A DNA stretch of 8,324 bases from an uncultured Ruminococcus sp. (GCA_902773395.1 CACYEJ010000171.1:1-8324); one strand, 5' to 3'; positions 1 to 5,824 are shown, numbered from the stretch's first letter. Notes: a model not told the origin generated them from the letters alone. Program-made: numbers and translations.

Positions 1-221
1 ATAATGTTGTTTATCAGAAACGATACATCATTTTTCATTTTCATATAAACAGCGTCTTGAATGGTTGTAAGCTGTATATCATCAGCGGTTTCATAAGACG
101 TGCCGTTGATTGCGTTATATAAGCTTAATGTCCATTCTTTATTTTCGGGATTGCCAAAAATGAATTTGAACAGTCTGTCTTTGTATTCACGATTGGTGTC
201 TTTATTCTTTTTGTCGGACAT
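1..221 (-). CDS. Rpn-family PD-(D/E)XK nuclease / transposase-like protein, N-terminal part only
   Basis: This gene starts at 221 and runs off the left edge, so only the first 73 residues are visible. After a short charged N-terminus (MSDKKNKDTNREY) comes the block KDRLFKFIFGNPENKEWTLS (residues 15-34), then LYNAINGTSYE, then a stretch ending DAVYMKMKNDVSFLI. From memory this is the opening of the Rpn/PDDEXK_2 group ('PD-(D/E)XK nuclease family transposase'), common in gut clostridia. Members related to E. coli RpnA are known to be DNA endonucleases that promote RecA-independent recombination. The nuclease active-site residues lie beyond the window edge and cannot be checked. An AGGTGG ribosome binding site at 227-232 sits 5 bases before the ATG, and a good promoter lies just upstream. 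The family is recognised from the N-terminus alone, so whether the gene is intact is unknown. Confidence 0.82.
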   Translation of the reverse strand, partial: MSDKKNKDTNREYKDRLFKFIFGNPENKEWTLSLYNAINGTSYETADDIQLTTIQDAVYMKMKNDVSFLINNI

Positions 222-246
222 TACAACCACCTACTCTCTTATTCTT

Positions 247-275
247 ATTTTAGCATATTATCCTTGTGATTGCAA
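247..275 (-). promoter_or_regulatory. Promoter of the Rpn-family gene
   Basis: On the minus strand TTGCAA (270-275) is followed after exactly 17 bases by TAAAAT (247-252), with a TGC just before the -10. Transcription would start near 240, giving a short leader to the ATG at 221. The remaining bases between this promoter and the end of gatD (about 276-446) show no gene, and I see no convincing terminator for gatD there. Confidence 0.6.
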
Positions 276-446
276 CTGATTTTTTACTTGATTTTATTGT
301 TCTTTATTACTGGCGTGGGCGGAGAGTTTTTTTGGATTATTGTTGGGTGGGAATTTACTTCTTTATTTCAGTATTACTGTGTTACAGCGGAATATCTTAG
401 ATTTTATCAGGCAATACAACTGTAGTCAATATGAAAAAATATCAGT

Positions 447-1166
447 TTATTTACCGTTTACAAATCTATCCACAATATACTGGTGAGCACTCTCTTCAAT
501 ACTGTCGTCAAGCGGTTTAAGCTCTGTGGGCAAACCTCTTTGCTCCAGCATTTTCTTTATAATATGGTCGCTGAGTTTGGGATTCTTCGGAAGCAGCGAA
601 CCATGTAAATACGTTGCAATAACATTCTTGTACATAACGCCTTCACGTCCGTCTGTTCCGTTGTTTCCGTTGCCGCAAAGCACATCTCCGAGATGCTTGT
701 GATCATTAATGTACGTCCTGCCGCCGTGATTCTCAAAGCCGACTATCGTTCCGAAATCATCGCTGTCCAGTACCACATCACTTATTAGCCTTGTCTTGCC
801 AATTTCAGTTTGTATGTTGAGTATCTCCAAGCCCTGAATAGTTTCCTTTTCAAGCTTGTAGTAGCTTCCCAAAAGCTGATATCCGCCGCATACCGCTAAA
901 AGTACGCCGCCGTTTTCTACGTATGCGGATATCTCTTTCTTCATCGAAATAAGCTTGTCACGAACTAACAGCTGTTCTCTGTCCGAGCCGCCGCCGAGAA
1001 ATACAAGGTCGTAGTCCGTAAAGTTGATTTTCTCGCTGCCGTAGATTGAGTCTGCCTGAGTTTGAATTCCACGCCATTCGCAGCGTTTTTTGATAGTGGT
1101 GATATTGCCGATATCGCCGTAAAGATTGAGCAAATCGGGGTAAAGGTGAGCTATTCTCAATTTCAT
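447..1166 (-). CDS. gatD: Lipid II isoglutaminyl synthase, glutaminase subunit GatD
   Basis: GatD hydrolyses glutamine and passes ammonia to MurT. The MurT/GatD complex amidates the alpha-carboxylate of D-Glu in the lipid II stem peptide to D-isoglutamine at the cytoplasmic membrane face. The 239-residue protein is a class I, CobB/CobQ-like glutamine amidotransferase of the usual length. Visible are the N-terminal LYPDLLNLYGDIGN (8-21), the GGGSDREQ loop (58-65), the nucleophile elbow AVCGGYQLLG with Cys93, the FENHGGRT block (144-151) and ATYLHG with catalytic His188. The third catalytic residue is supplied by MurT in characterised pairs. The ATG overlaps the murT stop by 4 bases (ATGA), and a GGAGG at 1174-1178, inside the end of murT, precedes it by 7 bases. 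This points to translational coupling and 1:1 production. No residue looks missing. Confidence 0.96.
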   Translation of the reverse strand: MKLRIAHLYPDLLNLYGDIGNITTIKKRCEWRGIQTQADSIYGSEKINFTDYDLVFLGGGSDREQLLVRDKLISMKKEISAYVENGGVLLAVCGGYQLLGSYYKLEKETIQGLEILNIQTEIGKTRLISDVVLDSDDFGTIVGFENHGGRTYINDHKHLGDVLCGNGNNGTDGREGVMYKNVIATYLHGSLLPKNPKLSDHIIKKMLEQRGLPTELKPLDDSIEESAHQYIVDRFVNGK

Positions 1167-2494
1167 AATTCTGCCTCCAGTTCACTCAAAATTTTCTTAG
1201 TCGAAAAGAGCAGCGTGTAATTTACAACTATGTAAACTCTTTCGCCTTTTCCGTTTACCGCATTGATGATATCCTGCTTCATGTCGCCGCCGACAGTCAT
1301 TTTCTTTTCGTCAATGTCGCAGTATTTCAGACGAACCGCCATATCCTTTGAGCGGATTCCCGTTGTTGTGTAGCTCATTATCGAGTCGTTTTTCAGCTTC
1401 TCAAAGTCTACGTCCCATAACCACGAAACATCGTTGCCGTCCGGATCGTTGTCGTTGATTCCGATAATAACGTCCTTTGTTCGCTTTTCACTTATAATGT
1501 TGCCTATGCTCTGATTGAAGCTTGCCGGATTCTTCGCAAGATTGAATACAACCAGCTTGCCCTTTATCGTGAATTCTTCCATTCTGCCGATTTGACCTTT
1601 GTATTTCTGCAAGCCGTCTGCAATATCTTTCTTTTCAATGCCGCAGCTGTCGCAGAAAGCAAACGCCGCAAGCGCATTGTAGATGTTGTATATACCCTTG
1701 CACGGCAGGTCTACGTGAGTGGAGCATACGTCAAAGCTTACATAATCATCGACTGTAATATTTTTGCCGTCATACTGCGGCTTCGGTCTTGCAAATCCGC
1801 ATTTAGGGCAGCGGTATTTTCCAAGCTGTCCGTACTGGTAAAAGTCGTATTGCAGCTCCGTTCCGCACGCGCGGCAGTAACGTCCCTCTCTCGTTTCGTT
1901 CAGATTCAATCCGAGATTCTCCGATATACCGTAATATCGGGCGTTTTTGTAATTTGTGCCGAGTGACGCTGTCAGAGGATCGTCACCGTTGAGTATAAGG
2001 GTTGCGTCCTTTGCCTTGTCGAGCGCCATTTGGATATACTTAATGGTTGTGTCGATTTCACCGTAACGATCCATTTGGTCACGAAAGAGATTCGTAATCA
2101 CAATTTTGGTTGGAGTGAGATATTTCAAAATAATACGCGCGTATGCTTCGTCCATTTCAAGACAGGCATAATCCGCCTTGACTTTGCCGGAAAGCGTGCT
2201 GTAGGAGATAAACGCAGACACAACACCTGAAAGCATATTAGAGCCAACCTTGTTGCAGACGATTCTGTAGCCTTGATTTTCGAGAACCGTGTAAATCATA
2301 TTGTTGGTGGTGGTTTTGCCGTTCGTACCCCAAACAGCGATGATATCCTTTTCGATGTCGTTGGAGAGTCGAGTTAAGATGTCGGGGCAGATTTTCAGGG
2401 CTATCGAACCGGGCATAGAGCTTCCGTTCTTGCCGAGAAGCCTTGCGCCAAAGGCAGCCAGCTTTGCCGCCCAGATTGCTAAAATTTTACGCAT
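1163..2494 (-). CDS. murT: Lipid II isoglutaminyl synthase, Mur-ligase-like subunit MurT
   Basis: MurT is the ATP-using, Mur-ligase-like partner of GatD. It activates the D-Glu carboxylate of lipid II for amidation. The 443-residue protein has a hydrophobic N-terminus, the ATP-binding P-loop GTNGKTTT (56-63), Mur-ligase middle-domain segments such as TNLFRDQMDRYGEID (134-148) and LNGDDP (168-173), and a four-cysteine zinc ribbon inserted in the middle domain (Cys207, Cys210, Cys229, Cys232). It ends in the MurT-specific DUF1727 domain. The acidic segment INDNDPDGNDVSWLWD (346-361) is where the Asp that completes GatD's catalytic triad lies in characterised MurT proteins; which Asp applies here is inferred. 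Start choice is clear: AGGAGGT at 2501-2507 is 6 bases before the ATG. It is the first gene of a two-gene operon with its own promoter, transcribed away from the ispDF operon. Confidence 0.97.
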   Translation of the reverse strand: MRKILAIWAAKLAAFGARLLGKNGSSMPGSIALKICPDILTRLSNDIEKDIIAVWGTNGKTTTNNMIYTVLENQGYRIVCNKVGSNMLSGVVSAFISYSTLSGKVKADYACLEMDEAYARIILKYLTPTKIVITNLFRDQMDRYGEIDTTIKYIQMALDKAKDATLILNGDDPLTASLGTNYKNARYYGISENLGLNLNETREGRYCRACGTELQYDFYQYGQLGKYRCPKCGFARPKPQYDGKNITVDDYVSFDVCSTHVDLPCKGIYNIYNALAAFAFCDSCGIEKKDIADGLQKYKGQIGRMEEFTIKGKLVVFNLAKNPASFNQSIGNIISEKRTKDVIIGINDNDPDGNDVSWLWDVDFEKLKNDSIMSYTTTGIRSKDMAVRLKYCDIDEKKMTVGGDMKQDIINAVNGKGERVYIVVNYTLLFSTKKILSELEAEL

Positions 2495-2543
2495 TTTACA
2501 ACCTCCTGAAATTCTTATTCTTTTCTTTTATATGATACTTAAT

Positions 2544-2572
2544 ATGATACCATTACTTGGGGAATTTGTCAA
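2544..2572 (-). promoter_or_regulatory. Promoter of murT-gatD
   Basis: On the minus strand a perfect TTGACA (2567-2572) is followed after 17 bases by TATCAT (2544-2549). The predicted start is near 2537, about 43 bases before the murT ATG. It lies back to back with the plus-strand promoter at 2592-2620, which uses the same hexamers and spacing. Confidence 0.8.
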
Positions 2573-2591
2573 AGGAAAAATGTTTTTCGAT

Positions 2592-2620
2592 TTGACAATT
2601 CACATTCTTTGCAGTATCAT
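2592..2620 (+). promoter_or_regulatory. Promoter of the zinc-ribbon gene - ispD - ispF operon
   Basis: TTGACA (2592-2597), 17-base spacer, TATCAT (2615-2620). Transcription would begin near 2627. This rules out an in-frame ATG at 2609, which lies upstream of the -10, and supports the ATG at 2654 as the start of the first gene. Only 19 bases separate its -35 from the -35 of the divergent murT promoter. Confidence 0.78.
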
Positions 2621-2653
2621 TATTATATAGTCCATTTAAGGAGTTATTTGATA

Positions 2654-3121
2654 ATGAAATACTGTCCAAAATGTAAAAAAATCGAATTTTCTGAAAACAA
2701 GCTTTGTGAATTAGGTCATAAGCTTAAAAGCGATGCAGACCCCCAACAGCCGGCGGCTTTGCTCACTGCAAATGAAATAAACAAGGGTATCATCGAAGAA
2801 ACTCTCATAAAAGCCCAAATCCCTTATTCTGTGCAGCAGACGTCAAAGGTTACTCCCGTAATGGGTGTAGAGGACGGCAGCTATATTTATTACGTTCCAA
2901 TCGGATTTGTGAAAAAAGCTATTGACGCTTTAACCGGCGTGTCCGCTATGGAAATTCCCGATTACTACGATAAGCTGGATATTCCCGATGAACCTGTTTG
3001 GGAAGAGATGCCGCCCGCAAAACGCAGACTCGTCAGGGCGTTGTCGGTGATTGGGTTTATTGCGGTAGTTTATTTATGTGTTGCGGCTGTGGATTTTGTG
3101 GCTGCTTTCTTCGTTTCTTGA
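2654..3121 (+). CDS. Small zinc-ribbon protein with a central DUF2007-like domain and C-terminal membrane helix
   Basis: I cannot assign a function. The 155-residue protein opens with a putative metal site (CPKC, Cys4 and Cys7; then Cys18 and His22 in LCELGH), which looks like a small zinc ribbon. Residues about 38-95 (TANEINKGIIEETLIKAQIP, then SYIYYVPIGFVKKAIDAL) resemble the ferredoxin-like DUF2007 'putative signal transducing protein' fold; this match is tentative. An acidic stretch (about 102-118) leads to basic residues AKRRLVR and one hydrophobic helix at about 130-153 ending at the C-terminus. The likely topology is a cytoplasmic domain with a C-terminal anchor. The start is the ATG at 2654, with AAGGAG at 2638-2643, 10 bases upstream; the longer in-frame start at 2609 precedes the promoter's -10. 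It is the first gene of the ispDF operon (27-base gap, no terminator). Confidence 0.85.
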   Translation: MKYCPKCKKIEFSENKLCELGHKLKSDADPQQPAALLTANEINKGIIEETLIKAQIPYSVQQTSKVTPVMGVEDGSYIYYVPIGFVKKAIDALTGVSAMEIPDYYDKLDIPDEPVWEEMPPAKRRLVRALSVIGFIAVVYLCVAAVDFVAAFFVS

Positions 3122-3148
3122 TATATTATATTTATCCGAGGTGAAATT

Positions 3149-3841
3149 ATGCTTAATAATAAATATATCTCCGCTGTCATAGTTGCGGCAGGTTCTTCCA
3201 CAAGAATGAAATCCTCCGTAAGCAAGCAGCTTCTTCTAATCGGCGGCAAGGCTGTTTTGCAGCATACAGTTTCCGCTTTTGAACAATCCGGCATTATTGA
3301 CGAGGTGATTATAGTTTGCCCTAAGAACGATGTCGAAAATTTTAAAAAACTATTTTCTAATTCTGATTTGAGCTTTCCTGTAAAATATACAGTAGGCGGC
3401 AGCACACGTCAGCAGTCTGTCGGAAACGGTATCAAAGCTGTGAATGAAAAGTGCAGTCTGATTGCGATTCATGACGGTGCAAGACCTTTGGTAATGCCCG
3501 AAGATATCAGAAGAGTTATCAATGATGCAATAATTTTTGGTGCGTCAACACTTGCTGTGCCTGTAAAGGATACGATTAAATTGGTTGAAAATGATACTGT
3601 AGACAGCACCCCTCCGAGAGATAAGCTTTATATTATACAAACTCCGCAAGTGTTCGATAAGGATACTTATATAAAAGCATACGATAAGGCGATGTCTGAG
3701 GGAAAGGATTTCACCGATGACTGCCAATTGATAGAGTCTGTAGGAGGCAGGGTACATATTACTGCTGGAGCTTACACTAACATTAAAATAACTACCGCTG
3801 AGGATATAGCGACAGCGGAAGCATTTTTAAAATTGAGGTGA
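3149..3841 (+). CDS. ispD: 2-C-methyl-D-erythritol 4-phosphate cytidylyltransferase IspD
   Basis: IspD joins CTP and MEP to give CDP-methylerythritol plus pyrophosphate, the third step of the MEP isoprenoid pathway, in the cytoplasm. The 230-residue length is typical. Family signatures are all present: the nucleotide-binding loop AAGSSTRM (13-20) with Arg19, Lys26 in [14 protein letters not shown] (83-91), HDGARP (108-113), VPVKDTIK (137-144), Arg157 in PPRDKL, QTPQVF (164-169), TDD (189-191) and NIKIT with Lys213. GAGGTG at about 3138-3143 precedes the ATG by 5-6 bases. The gene is followed after 4 bases by ispF, the usual partner although ispE acts between them. IspD-IspF are often adjacent or fused; here they are separate. 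Confidence 0.97.
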   Translation: MLNNKYISAVIVAAGSSTRMKSSVSKQLLLIGGKAVLQHTVSAFEQSGIIDEVIIVCPKNDVENFKKLFSNSDLSFPVKYTVGGSTRQQSVGNGIKAVNEKCSLIAIHDGARPLVMPEDIRRVINDAIIFGASTLAVPVKDTIKLVENDTVDSTPPRDKLYIIQTPQVFDKDTYIKAYDKAMSEGKDFTDDCQLIESVGGRVHITAGAYTNIKITTAEDIATAEAFLKLR

Positions 3842-3845
3842 TATT

Positions 3846-4319
3846 ATGAGAATTGGTCACGGCTACGATGTGCACAAGCTGGTTGAAGGAAGAAAGCTTA
3901 TTTTAGGCGGCGTTGAAATTCCATATGAGAAAGGATTGCTGGGTCATTCAGATGCCGATGTGCTTACCCATGCGATTATGGATTCGCTGTTAGGCGCGGC
4001 AGGTCTTGGAGATATTGGCAAACATTTCCCTGATACAGACGTGAAGTATAAGGGTGCGGACAGTATGGTATTGTTGGCTGAGGTGTGCCGCTTGATTGGT
4101 GAAAAGGGGTACACGGTGTCTAATATAGATGCAACGATTATTGCACAAAGACCGAAGCTGAGTCCGTACATTCTGGAAATGAGAGATAGAATAGCCGAGG
4201 TTTGCGGTGTTAGCGAAGAATGTGTAAATGTAAAAGCTACTACCGAAGAGGGTATGGGTTTTACAGGAAGTGGAGAGGGAATAGCGGCACATGCTGTTTG
4301 TTTAATAAATAAAGACTGA
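3846..4319 (+). CDS. ispF: 2-C-methyl-D-erythritol 2,4-cyclodiphosphate synthase IspF
   Basis: IspF cyclises CDP-methylerythritol 2-phosphate to methylerythritol cyclodiphosphate with release of CMP. It works as a homotrimer with a metal site at each subunit. The 157-residue length is standard. The metal ligands Asp8, His10 (GYDVH) and His42 are present, as are LGHSDADVL (32-40), FPDTD (61-65) and the [15 protein letters not shown] signature (131-145). Its ribosome binding site, GAGGTGAT, overlaps the end of ispD (about 3835-3842), and the ATG begins 4 bases past the ispD stop, so the two are tightly coupled. The stop codon at 4317-4319 is the first part of a 12-base sequence repeated at 4445-4456 (see the repeat entry). 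Confidence 0.98.
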   Translation: MRIGHGYDVHKLVEGRKLILGGVEIPYEKGLLGHSDADVLTHAIMDSLLGAAGLGDIGKHFPDTDVKYKGADSMVLLAEVCRLIGEKGYTVSNIDATIIAQRPKLSPYILEMRDRIAEVCGVSEECVNVKATTEEGMGFTGSGEGIAAHAVCLINKD

Positions 4320-4456
4320 TAGAGCAAAATATAAAGTTTTGATCAAACTTTTTCAAAAGTTTGCGGGTCTGGGCAGAGCCCAGTCGCTGACGAAAAAAAC
4401 TAGCGCAGAAAGATAAACTCCCCTCAGCGAAACTAAACAAACTATGATAGAGCAAA
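4317..4456. repeat. 12-base direct repeat flanking the structured repeat unit
   Basis: TGATAGAGCAAA occurs at 4317-4328, beginning with the ispF stop codon, and again at 4445-4456. Both copies are followed by A/T-rich sequence of similar kind. The interval between (4329-4444, 116 bases) contains all the hairpins of the left repeat unit. This is what a target duplication around an inserted element, or a local tandem duplication, would leave; the sequence alone does not decide. Confidence 0.5.
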
Positions 4457-4643
4457 CATAAAAAAATAAAAAAGCATTCCCCAAAAATCAAAAAACTCCC
4501 GAACGAACAAAGATAGGCAAGAGCTTGCGAATTGCCGGTTGTAGAAAGAAAACTGCTAACTCATAATGCTTGTGAGTATAAACTAGATTAAACACAAAAA
4601 AAGTTTTGATCAGACTAGTTCAATTAGCTTGATCAAAACTTTA
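4332..4643. repeat. Repeat element bounded by 15-base perfect inverted repeats
   Basis: TAAAGTTTTGATCAA occurs at 4332-4346 and as its exact reverse complement at 4629-4643. The core AAAGTTTTGATCA occurs a third time in direct orientation at 4600-4612. Just inside the left end are CAAACTTTT/AAAAGTTTG (4344-4363), CTGGGC/GCCCAG with an AGA loop (4369-4383) and TCGCTGA/TCAGCGA (4384-4390 with 4424-4430). From memory, a GATCAAACTTTTTCAAAAGTTTGC-type unit followed by a GC-rich inverted repeat is scattered through gut clostridial genomes. The left unit (about 4332-4430) may therefore be one repeat and the right end an independent terminator. No clear target-site duplication flanks the whole 312-base interval. 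Confidence 0.5.
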
Positions 4644-4650
4644 TTTTTTA
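4596..4650. terminator. Bidirectional rho-independent terminator between ispF and the NrdD-tail gene
   Basis: A 13-base perfect stem, AAAGTTTTGATCA (4600-4612) with TGATCAAAACTTT (4630-4642), encloses a 17-base region that can add a further CTA/TAG pairing. On the plus strand it runs into TTTATTTTTT; on the minus strand the A-run at 4596-4602 gives a U-tract. It lies 16-24 bases beyond the stop of the minus-strand gene at 4666 and would also stop transcripts from ispF. Confidence 0.82.
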
Positions 4651-4665
4651 AAATATCAAATTAAT

Positions 4666-4953
4666 TTAAATCTGCTCCATAAAGCTATGCGGAACATCAT
4701 GCTTTACTCTGTCGTGCTCTTCTGCACGCTTGCCGTTGTTCCAGTTGTCAAGCGTTCCTACAAGATATCCTGTAATGCGTCTGATTCTCTCAAAATCTCT
4801 TCTCGCAAAATAATATTTTATATCCACATAATCACCGTCAAGAGTAATATCTATACCGGATATTCTCTTATTGGGATACTTTCCCTCGATGTACTTAACA
4901 TATGCCTGCTGCTCTTCTTCGGAGATTGTGCCTCCGATTACGTTTACTTTCAT
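4666..4953 (-). CDS. Small stand-alone protein resembling the C-terminal tail of anaerobic ribonucleotide reductase (NrdD)
   Basis: A 95-residue soluble protein. Residues 56-85 contain RIRRITGYLVGTLDNWNNG, then KRAEEHDRVKH. This follows the pattern R-[IV]-x-GY-x(6)-WN-x-GK-x(2)-E-x(2)-DR found at the C-terminus of class III (NrdD) reductases. It lacks the glycyl-radical motif, the zinc cysteines and the catalytic barrel, so it cannot itself be a reductase. The first half (MKVNVIGGTISEEEQQAYVK, a charged loop, GIDITLDGDYVDIKYYF) looks like an alpha/beta domain. From memory, proteins of this type occur in many gut clostridia and are labelled loosely as NrdD-related; the real role is unknown to me. 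AGGAGGT at 4962-4968 lies 8 bases before the ATG. The gene is monocistronic and diverges from a deoxynucleotidase gene, which fits a link to dNTP metabolism (inference). Confidence 0.8.
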   Translation of the reverse strand: MKVNVIGGTISEEEQQAYVKYIEGKYPNKRISGIDITLDGDYVDIKYYFARRDFERIRRITGYLVGTLDNWNNGKRAEEHDRVKHDVPHSFMEQI

Positions 4954-5032
4954 AAATTGTGACCTCCTAAATGTGCTTGCGGCGTTATTCCTGCCGCTTC
5001 TAAAAATTAACTCTATATTAATAAATTACCTG

Positions 5033-5061
5033 TTTACATTTTTGTAATTTTATTATATCAT
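5033..5061 (+). promoter_or_regulatory. Promoter of the YfbR-like deoxynucleotidase gene
   Basis: TTTACA (5033-5038), 17-base spacer, TATCAT (5056-5061). The start would be near 5068, giving a leader of about 75 bases with no structure I can recognise. The -10 shares bases 5056-5057 with the TATAAT of the opposite-strand promoter, so the two may exclude each other. Confidence 0.6.
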
Positions 5062-5062
5062 A
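5052..5062 (-). promoter_or_regulatory. Possible extended -10 promoter of the NrdD-tail gene
   Basis: On the minus strand a perfect TATAAT (5052-5057) is preceded by TGA, matching an extended -10 (TGnTATAAT). No good -35 is seen 16-18 bases upstream. It overlaps the -10 of the plus-strand promoter, leaving a leader of about 90 bases before the ATG at 4953. Confidence 0.4.
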
Positions 5063-5142
5063 TTAACAGCGGAGTTTCTGTTGCATTTGCCACATCTAAA
5101 AAATTTTTCAAAAACTTCACATACGAAAGGACTTGTATTATA

Positions 5143-5724
5143 ATGGAAAGCTTCTTTGCTATGATATCAAGAATGAAATATATTAACCGTTGGGGGCTTA
5201 TGAATAATAAACGCACCGAGAATCTAAGCGAGCATAGCCTTGAAACTGCCGTGATTGCCCATGCCCTTGCAACTATCGGAAATGTCCGTCTTGGAAAAAA
5301 TCTTGACTCAGACCATATTGCGGTAATGGCTCTGTTTCATGACTGCACCGAAATTATCACCGGAGATATGCCCACTCCCGTAAAATATTATAACGATGAA
5401 ATCCGCCGCTCCTATAAGGAAATTGAAAAAATTGCAGCCGCTGAGCTTGTAAGCTTGCTTCCCGATGATATGCAAAGCGTGTATGAGCCGCTTCTAAATG
5501 AGGTGGGGAATGACGAGTACGAAACAAAACTTGTTAAGGCTGCCGATAAAATCGCCGCCTACGTCAAGTGCGTTGAGGAAATCAGACTCGGCAACGATGA
5601 GTTCACAAAGGCAAAGGAAGCCAACGAAAAGGCAATTGCAGCTATGAATATTCCCGAAGCCGATATATTTATGAGAGAATTCGTTTCGGCTTACGGATTG
5701 ACCTTATTTGAGCATAGCTTGTGA
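5143..5724 (+). CDS. YfbR-like HD-domain 5'-deoxynucleotidase
   Basis: The 193-residue protein matches E. coli YfbR (199 residues) along its length. YfbR is a metal-dependent HD phosphohydrolase that dephosphorylates deoxyribonucleoside 5'-monophosphates, helping set dNTP pools. Visible are FFAMISRMKYINRWGLM (4-20) with the Arg16-Trp17 pair used for deoxyribose selectivity, RTENLSEHS with metal ligand His31, the HD pair FHDCTE (His66-Asp67, Glu70), TGDMPTPVKYYN (73-84) and KAADKIAAYVKCVEE with Asp135 as last metal ligand. All expected catalytic residues are present. AAAGGA at 5126-5131 lies 11 bases upstream of the ATG, a slightly long spacing. It appears monocistronic. I did not assign the yfbR symbol because substrate range in this lineage is inferred. 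Confidence 0.91.
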   Translation: MESFFAMISRMKYINRWGLMNNKRTENLSEHSLETAVIAHALATIGNVRLGKNLDSDHIAVMALFHDCTEIITGDMPTPVKYYNDEIRRSYKEIEKIAAAELVSLLPDDMQSVYEPLLNEVGNDEYETKLVKAADKIAAYVKCVEEIRLGNDEFTKAKEANEKAIAAMNIPEADIFMREFVSAYGLTLFEHSL

Positions 5725-5818
5725 GATTGCACAAAATTAATGTTCAATGCTATGTTACAATCTCGTATTAAATCTGTTTAAATTTCTTTTTTAGAATTAT
5801 AACTCGTCTGTTTCATAT

Positions 5819-5824
5819 TATAAT
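5819..5824 (+). promoter_or_regulatory. Possible -10 element for the LCP-family gene
   Basis: A perfect TATAAT at 5819-5824 is the best promoter candidate in the A/T-rich 192-base gap before the LCP gene. The -35 region is poor (TTATAA at a 16-base spacing), so the site is tentative. It would give a leader of about 85 bases. Confidence 0.35.

Larger units (their letters stand above)
4320..4665. other. 346-base gene-free gap with repeats and a terminator
   Basis: No credible gene lies here. The left half carries hairpins and a repeat unit, the middle (about 4457-4590) is A-rich on the plus strand without obvious motifs apart from short imperfect hairpins (GCAAG/CTTGC near 4519-4530; ACTCA/TGAGT near 4559-4577). 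The right end is a strong bidirectional terminator. A 15-base inverted repeat, TAAAGTTTTGATCAA, brackets 4332-4643. Confidence 0.75.

Noticed and set aside
958..1185. Minus-strand open frame of 75 codons overlapping gatD
   Set aside because: It lies in another frame of the clearly coding gatD start region and has low-complexity Arg/Gln-rich content.
1592..2630. Three plus-strand open frames opposite murT
   Set aside because: They are antisense shadows of a confidently identified gene and show no family resemblance.
2609..2653. In-frame ATG at 2609 giving a 15-residue N-terminal extension on the zinc-ribbon protein
   Set aside because: It overlaps the promoter -10 region, upstream of the predicted transcription start, and has no ribosome binding site. 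The ATG at 2654 has AAGGAG at a workable distance and starts directly with the CPKC motif.
3944..4327. Minus-strand open frames opposite ispF
   Set aside because: Antisense to a fully conserved gene, with Ser/Thr/Pro-rich or Cys-rich composition typical of shadows.
4261..4491. Minus-strand open frame of 76 codons across the ispF end and repeat
   Set aside because: Its middle is a translation of the structured repeat unit (KLLKKFDQNF-like), a familiar source of false genes, and no ribosome binding site precedes it.
4687..4962. Plus-strand open frame of 91 codons opposite the NrdD-tail gene
   Set aside because: The minus-strand gene has an ideal ribosome binding site, a promoter candidate, a terminator and a conserved motif. 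The plus frame has none and begins just after a strong terminator.
5068..5142. Riboswitch in the 75-base leader of the deoxynucleotidase gene
   Set aside because: No paired stems of useful length and no known aptamer core seen; the leader is too short for most classes.
5723..5764. GAGATTG/CAATCTC inverted repeat after the deoxynucleotidase gene as a terminator
   Set aside because: The loop is 28 bases and there is no T-run after the stem, so no terminator call was made.
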